In this document: piece by piece, positions 61,247 to 64,000 of the stretch
How the letters are laid out: each line of letters begins with the position of its first letter
Numbering within the stretch: position 1 is the first letter of the stretch
Assembly (NCBI GenBank): GCA_947488175.1
Contig: CANKYO010000003.1
Span: 463,170 to 527,169, forward strand
Direction of reading: 5' to 3'
DNA length: 64,000 bases
Source: an uncultured Paracoccaceae bacterium
Lineage (GTDB): Bacteria; Pseudomonadota; Alphaproteobacteria; Rhodobacterales; Rhodobacteraceae
Position numbers and translations under genes: made by a program
Notes under the pieces: generated by a model
Told to the model about the DNA's origin: nothing
The model's input: only the letters and a program-made list of their open reading frames with translations
Database searches by the model: none

Positions 61247-62035
61247 GTGCGGACCGACCACATCGGACGGCCCACCTTTGCAACGGAGGATGCGGGGGTG
61301 AAGGTCTGGGAGGCAACATACCTCCCCTTCGGCGGGGTGCACACCTCCACGGGGCCGAACAGCAACCTGCGCTTCCCCGGCCAATGGTTCCAAAGCGAAA
61401 CCGACCTGCACCAGAACTGGATGCGGGACTACGATCCGACAACGGGGAGGTACTTGCAGGCCGACCCGCTGAGGCTGGTCGACGGAGCAAGCATCTACGG
61501 CTACGCGCTACAAAACCCGGGTCGGTATATCGATCCGAGGGGGGAGTTTGTTGGACCGTGGATCGTGGCATGCGCTGCTGCCGGTTGGGGTTTGTTTAAC
61601 GCTGCTATTGGCTACATAATCGAGATGAATTGGGGCGACGGTTGTTACATGTGGCAAGACTTCACTTATGACTTTGCATTCGGTGCAGCGCTTGGACCTC
61701 TAGGAAACTGGCAACGCAGTGTCGGAATTGCAAGTGATGACGCTGCTAGGGCTTTGTTAGACGACTACTTTAGAAATAGAGTAGCGCCAAATCAAGTCAC
61801 GCCAGGGACTCGGAAAGTGAATAATGCCGCCAAACCAAGTACAACCGGTTCATCATATCACCAAACAACGCACTATGATGAATTTGGAAGAAATATTGGT
61901 CGAACCGATAGAACCACACACGGCCGACCATCGGATCACCCTGACCCGCATCACCATAGGAGAAATCCGATAACAGGAGAACGTATTAGAAACCCGAGTG
62001 GAAGCACTGTATGGCCCGGTCTTTTTGGAAACTAG
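61247..62035 (+). CDS. displaced Rhs tip module 2 with C-terminal toxin candidate
   Basis: A 262-residue frame. Residues 1-97 are Rhs core end (RTDHIGRPTFATEDAGVKVW, WMRDYDPTTGRYLQADPLRL, YALQNPGRYIDPRGE), highly similar to the end of the core in the large rhs gene. The remaining 165 residues are an unrelated tip: a short hydrophobic 'pre-toxin' part (VACAAAGWGLFNAAIGYIIE), then a His-rich end HGRPSDHPDPHHHRRNPITG that could be a metal-binding nuclease site (inference). It has no signal peptide or promoter of its own, and a frameshift lies just upstream, so it is probably a silent or recombinable cassette. A soluble immunity candidate follows. Confidence 0.75.
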   Translation: MRTDHIGRPTFATEDAGVKVWEATYLPFGGVHTSTGPNSNLRFPGQWFQSETDLHQNWMRDYDPTTGRYLQADPLRLVDGASIYGYALQNPGRYIDPRGEFVGPWIVACAAAGWGLFNAAIGYIIEMNWGDGCYMWQDFTYDFAFGAALGPLGNWQRSVGIASDDAARALLDDYFRNRVAPNQVTPGTRKVNNAAKPSTTGSSYHQTTHYDEFGRNIGRTDRTTHGRPSDHPDPHHHRRNPITGERIRNPSGSTVWPGLFGN

Positions 62036-62039
62036 TTAC

Positions 62040-62465
62040 ATGCGAGACGAACTCATTATAGTTTTTTGCATAGTTGACTCGGAATTTTGGTCGATGGAGC
62101 AGTTGTCGGCATGGGCGGATCAAACAATCCTTACATTGGAGGAAGTACCCAGTTGGGTGATTGATGTTGCCAACTGCCACACGTACTTTGAAGCCAGAAA
62201 AGCCATTTCGAGAGCGCTTCAGGATCTTGGTGTGCAACTGCCGGTGGAGACACCTAATTTCTTACTAGGCTTAGCGGTAGTTGGTTTGGAAAAGGGTCGT
62301 TTTTCTTTGGATTCTTTGAAGAAAAGGTCACTTGAGATTGCGGACGCATACGAATCGGACATGCACAGCATAGAACAATGGCATCAAGGTCACCCCGATT
62401 ACGAACATGCAAAAGCATTAGCGACCAATATGCTTAAACAAATAGATGCACCTGCCCGCGGCTAG
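62040..62465 (+). CDS. putative soluble immunity protein for displaced tip 2
   Basis: A 141-residue acidic protein that begins 4 nt after the stop of displaced tip 2, with TTTGGAAAC upstream. A GTG at 61998 is an alternative start that would overlap the toxin frame. No signal peptide or membrane helix; ELIIVFCIVDSEFWSMEQLS and SLKKRSLEIADAYESDMHSI suggest an alpha/beta protein. I do not recognise the family. A cytosolic immunity protein would match a nuclease-like toxin tip. GC content is low, like that of the tip. Confidence 0.65.
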   Translation: MRDELIIVFCIVDSEFWSMEQLSAWADQTILTLEEVPSWVIDVANCHTYFEARKAISRALQDLGVQLPVETPNFLLGLAVVGLEKGRFSLDSLKKRSLEIADAYESDMHSIEQWHQGHPDYEHAKALATNMLKQIDAPARG

Positions 62466-62584
62466 TGCTTTAGAAAGTGCAGAATGGGCGCTCGCACCGA
62501 CAAGTGACAACGCCGAGAATTCCCGACACCCATTGACACATTAATACTTCTCATCGCCCACCACATTAATCTGACCTAGGCAGC

Positions 62585-63258
62585 AGGCCAGCTATACACT
62601 CGGTCCATGACGCCCTAGGCAACCGGATTGCGGAGTATGATTACGACGCGGGCACCGACACCAGCACGCTGCTCCGCGAATATATCTGGGCTTCGGGGAT
62701 GATCGTCGGCGTGGTCGAGAACGGCACGCTCGACGACGTGCGGACCGACCGCATCGGACGGGCCGTCTTCGCAACCGACGACGCGGGGGTGAAGGTGTGG
62801 GAGGCCACCTACCTCCCCGTCGGCGGCGTGCACACGTCCTCAGGTCCAAACAGCAACCTCCGCTTCCCCGGGGCAATAGTTCCAAAGCGAAACCAGCCTG
62901 CACCAAAACTGGATGCGGGACTACGACCCGACGCTGGGACGATACCTGCAGGCTGACCCGTTGGGGCTGGTCGACGGAGCCAGCATCTACGGCTGCGCGC
63001 TACAGAACCCGGGGCGGTATGTGGATCTGACAGGTCAGGCTATACCTCTTTATTTGGGACGTGCATTCCTTGGGGCCGTTTCGGGTGGGATTGGGGCATA
63101 CATCAATTCCGACGGATGCTGGCAAGCGGTAGTGATGGCGCTTTATCTCGTGCTGCGGGCGGGCTTTTTTTTCCAATCCAACCTCATCTTCCAGCATGGG
63201 TACATTACTCGGAGGTATGAGTGGGTCTGCCTCGGGACAATTAATGGCCTCATTGCTT
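62585..63258 (+). pseudogene. displaced Rhs tip module 3, frameshifted
   Basis: Rhs core homology begins near 62600 with TCGGTCCATGACGCC and runs through IREYIW-type and RTDRIGRAVFATDDAGVKVW sequence, in one frame to about 62868. There an extra G (CCCCGGGGCAATAG against CCCCGGCCAATGG) shifts the frame; the core end continues in another frame (WMRDYDPT..., ADPLGLVDGASIYGCALQNP, RYVDLTGQA). The tip then starts with the hydrophobic LYLGRAFLGAVSGGIGAYIN and NSDGCWQAVVMALYLVLRAG and ends soon at 63258. A further fragment encoding VASGFGAGAAEFGYDLVFK follows at about 63346-63404 in a separate frame. It is non-functional as a single protein. Confidence 0.82.
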
Positions 63259-63420
63259 GAAGCTTGCTCGTGCAATGGGATGAGCCTACCACTCAACTTC
63301 GAAGATGCTTACAATAGGTGAGATGTCGATTGGGGGCTGGCCGTGGCTTCTGGTTTTGGGGCGGGTGCCGCTGAGTTCGGCTACGACCTCGTTTTCAAAT
63401 GAGTTAGGAGATTAATTCAG
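63259..63420. other. spacer after displaced module 3
   Basis: 162 nt of decayed sequence with a toxin-end-like fragment (63346-63404) and AGGAG about 11 nt before the small membrane protein start. No other gene is seen. Confidence 0.4.
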
Positions 63421-63702
63421 TTGACCTTTATTGGATACGTAGTTTTTGCAGTGCCATTATCGCTAATCGGACTACTGACTTTTGCTTTTTTGAGATGGCG
63501 AGAGGTGACAAAGCAACAGTTTTTTCTTTACGTATTTGGTCTATGTAGTGTCCTGACTTTGTTTGGATCCATAGTTTTATTTGGATACATAGGTCTTCAA
63601 CCAAGCGAGACTGAACTCATTTCATGGGTGGCGTTGATGCTTGTTATAATGTTTATATGTTTAGCGCTTTTGGTAAAGAAGTTGGGGTGGAAATACTATT
63701 GA
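63421..63702 (+). CDS. small membrane protein, possible immunity protein for tip 3
   Basis: A 93-residue protein with three predicted membrane helices (GYVVFAVPLSLIGLLTFAFL, FLYVFGLCSVLTLFGSIVLF, LISWVALMLVIMFICLALLV). The start is TTG with TTAGGAGATTAAT upstream. GC content is very low compared with the window. Its place behind a frameshifted Rhs tip fits a leftover immunity gene for a membrane-active toxin. I do not recognise the family, and position is the main argument. Confidence 0.55.
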   Translation: MTFIGYVVFAVPLSLIGLLTFAFLRWREVTKQQFFLYVFGLCSVLTLFGSIVLFGYIGLQPSETELISWVALMLVIMFICLALLVKKLGWKYY

Positions 63703-63923
63703 TATGTAAATGATCGTTCTTCGTCAGCACATTAAGATACAATGAGGTAGCATTGTTGGACAAAAAGAGCGTATCAGCGCGTTTCTGATTTCCGTATACC
63801 TTACCTTTCTCGAGGGTATTTTTAGAGTCTCGACCTAGCCGACTTTATTGAAAACTCTTAGGGTCAGAACCCATTGATTTCTGTTTTGCTGCATGATTCA
63901 CCAGTCGAAAATCGAGCGGTGAT
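63703..63923. other. spacer before the IS element
   Basis: 221 AT-rich nt with no gene. The last part, from about 63861, belongs to the IS left end. Confidence 0.5.
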
Positions 63924-64000
63924 ATGAGTAATCTCTATTGGCTGACAGAAGCGCAGATGGTGCGGCTTCGACCATTCTTTCCAAAGAGCCGAGGTCGAGT
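63861..64000 (+). mobile_element. left end of an IS5-family insertion sequence (cut by window end)
   Basis: GGGTCAGAACCCATTGATTT at 63861-63880 looks like the terminal inverted repeat of IS5-group elements, directly preceded by CTTA, which could be part of the target duplication. The transposase frame begins 63 nt later. The other end lies outside the window, so the boundaries are only partly known. Confidence 0.7.
63924..64000 (+). CDS. IS5-family transposase, N-terminal part
   Basis: The first 25 codons read MSNLYWLTEAQMVRLRPFFP and KSRGR, the standard start of IS5 (IS427-type) OrfA. A GAGCGGTGAT stretch serves as the ribosome binding site. The frame is open to the end of the window. The complete gene would be OrfA/OrfB with possible -1 frameshift. 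Confidence 0.85.
   Translation, partial: MSNLYWLTEAQMVRLRPFFPKSRGR

Overview
The window reads as a chromosomal segment of an aerobic anoxygenic phototroph of the Rhodobacterales (Roseobacter/Rhodobacter relatives). The main evidence is a purple-bacterial photosynthesis superoperon in Rhodobacter order: crtD-crtC facing away from crtE-crtF, then bchC-bchX-bchY-bchZ-pufQ-pufB-pufA-pufL-pufM-pufX-dxs. Spheroidene-type carotenoid genes, a PufX-like gene in place of pufC, tandem TGT-N12-ACA (PpsR/CrtJ) operators and alphaproteobacterial accessory families agree with this. I did not fix the genus.

Layout. 1-15140: photosynthesis genes. Two promoter regions (2778-2821 and 4887-4930) each carry two PpsR-type sites exactly 8 bp apart. 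A 49-codon gene with a strong ribosome binding site is wedged between bchX and bchY. A REP-like palindrome is read in frame inside bchY. Paired hairpins lie between bchY and bchZ and between pufA and pufL. 15141-24526: mixed housekeeping and envelope genes, namely an immunity-like protein, a THUMP RNA methyltransferase, two CAP-domain lipoproteins flanking a Slam-like TPR/beta-barrel protein, a methyltransferase, gloB and clpA. 24981-40884: iron and metal acquisition. One Fe3+-siderophore ABC system with its own binding protein is divergent across a TGA-N9-TCA box. An Rrf2-CobW-DUF1826-DUF6525 metal island follows. A second siderophore ABC system has four binding-protein genes and a FhuF-like reductase. 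IS3 and integrase remnants lie around the metal island. 41359-53607: a formate dehydrogenase alpha subunit, then an operon that joins two CoA ligases to a complete branched-chain-type (Liv) ABC importer, probably for import and CoA activation of a carboxylic acid. 53624-55108: a caspase-fold/peptidoglycan-binding secreted protein.

55990-63702 is the accessory region of most interest. It holds a Sec-exported Rhs/YD-repeat protein with a variable C-terminal toxin candidate and an overlapping membrane-anchored immunity candidate. Two displaced Rhs tip modules follow, one intact-looking with a soluble immunity candidate and one frameshifted with a small membrane protein behind it. A further 183-nt antisense piece of the same Rhs core sits 7 kb upstream between livF and a CoA ligase gene. 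A diverged repeat of roughly 150 bp links this region to the downstream side of dxs in opposite orientation. The window ends inside an IS5-type insertion sequence.

All calls come from reading the sequence and from memory of the families. No database search was run.
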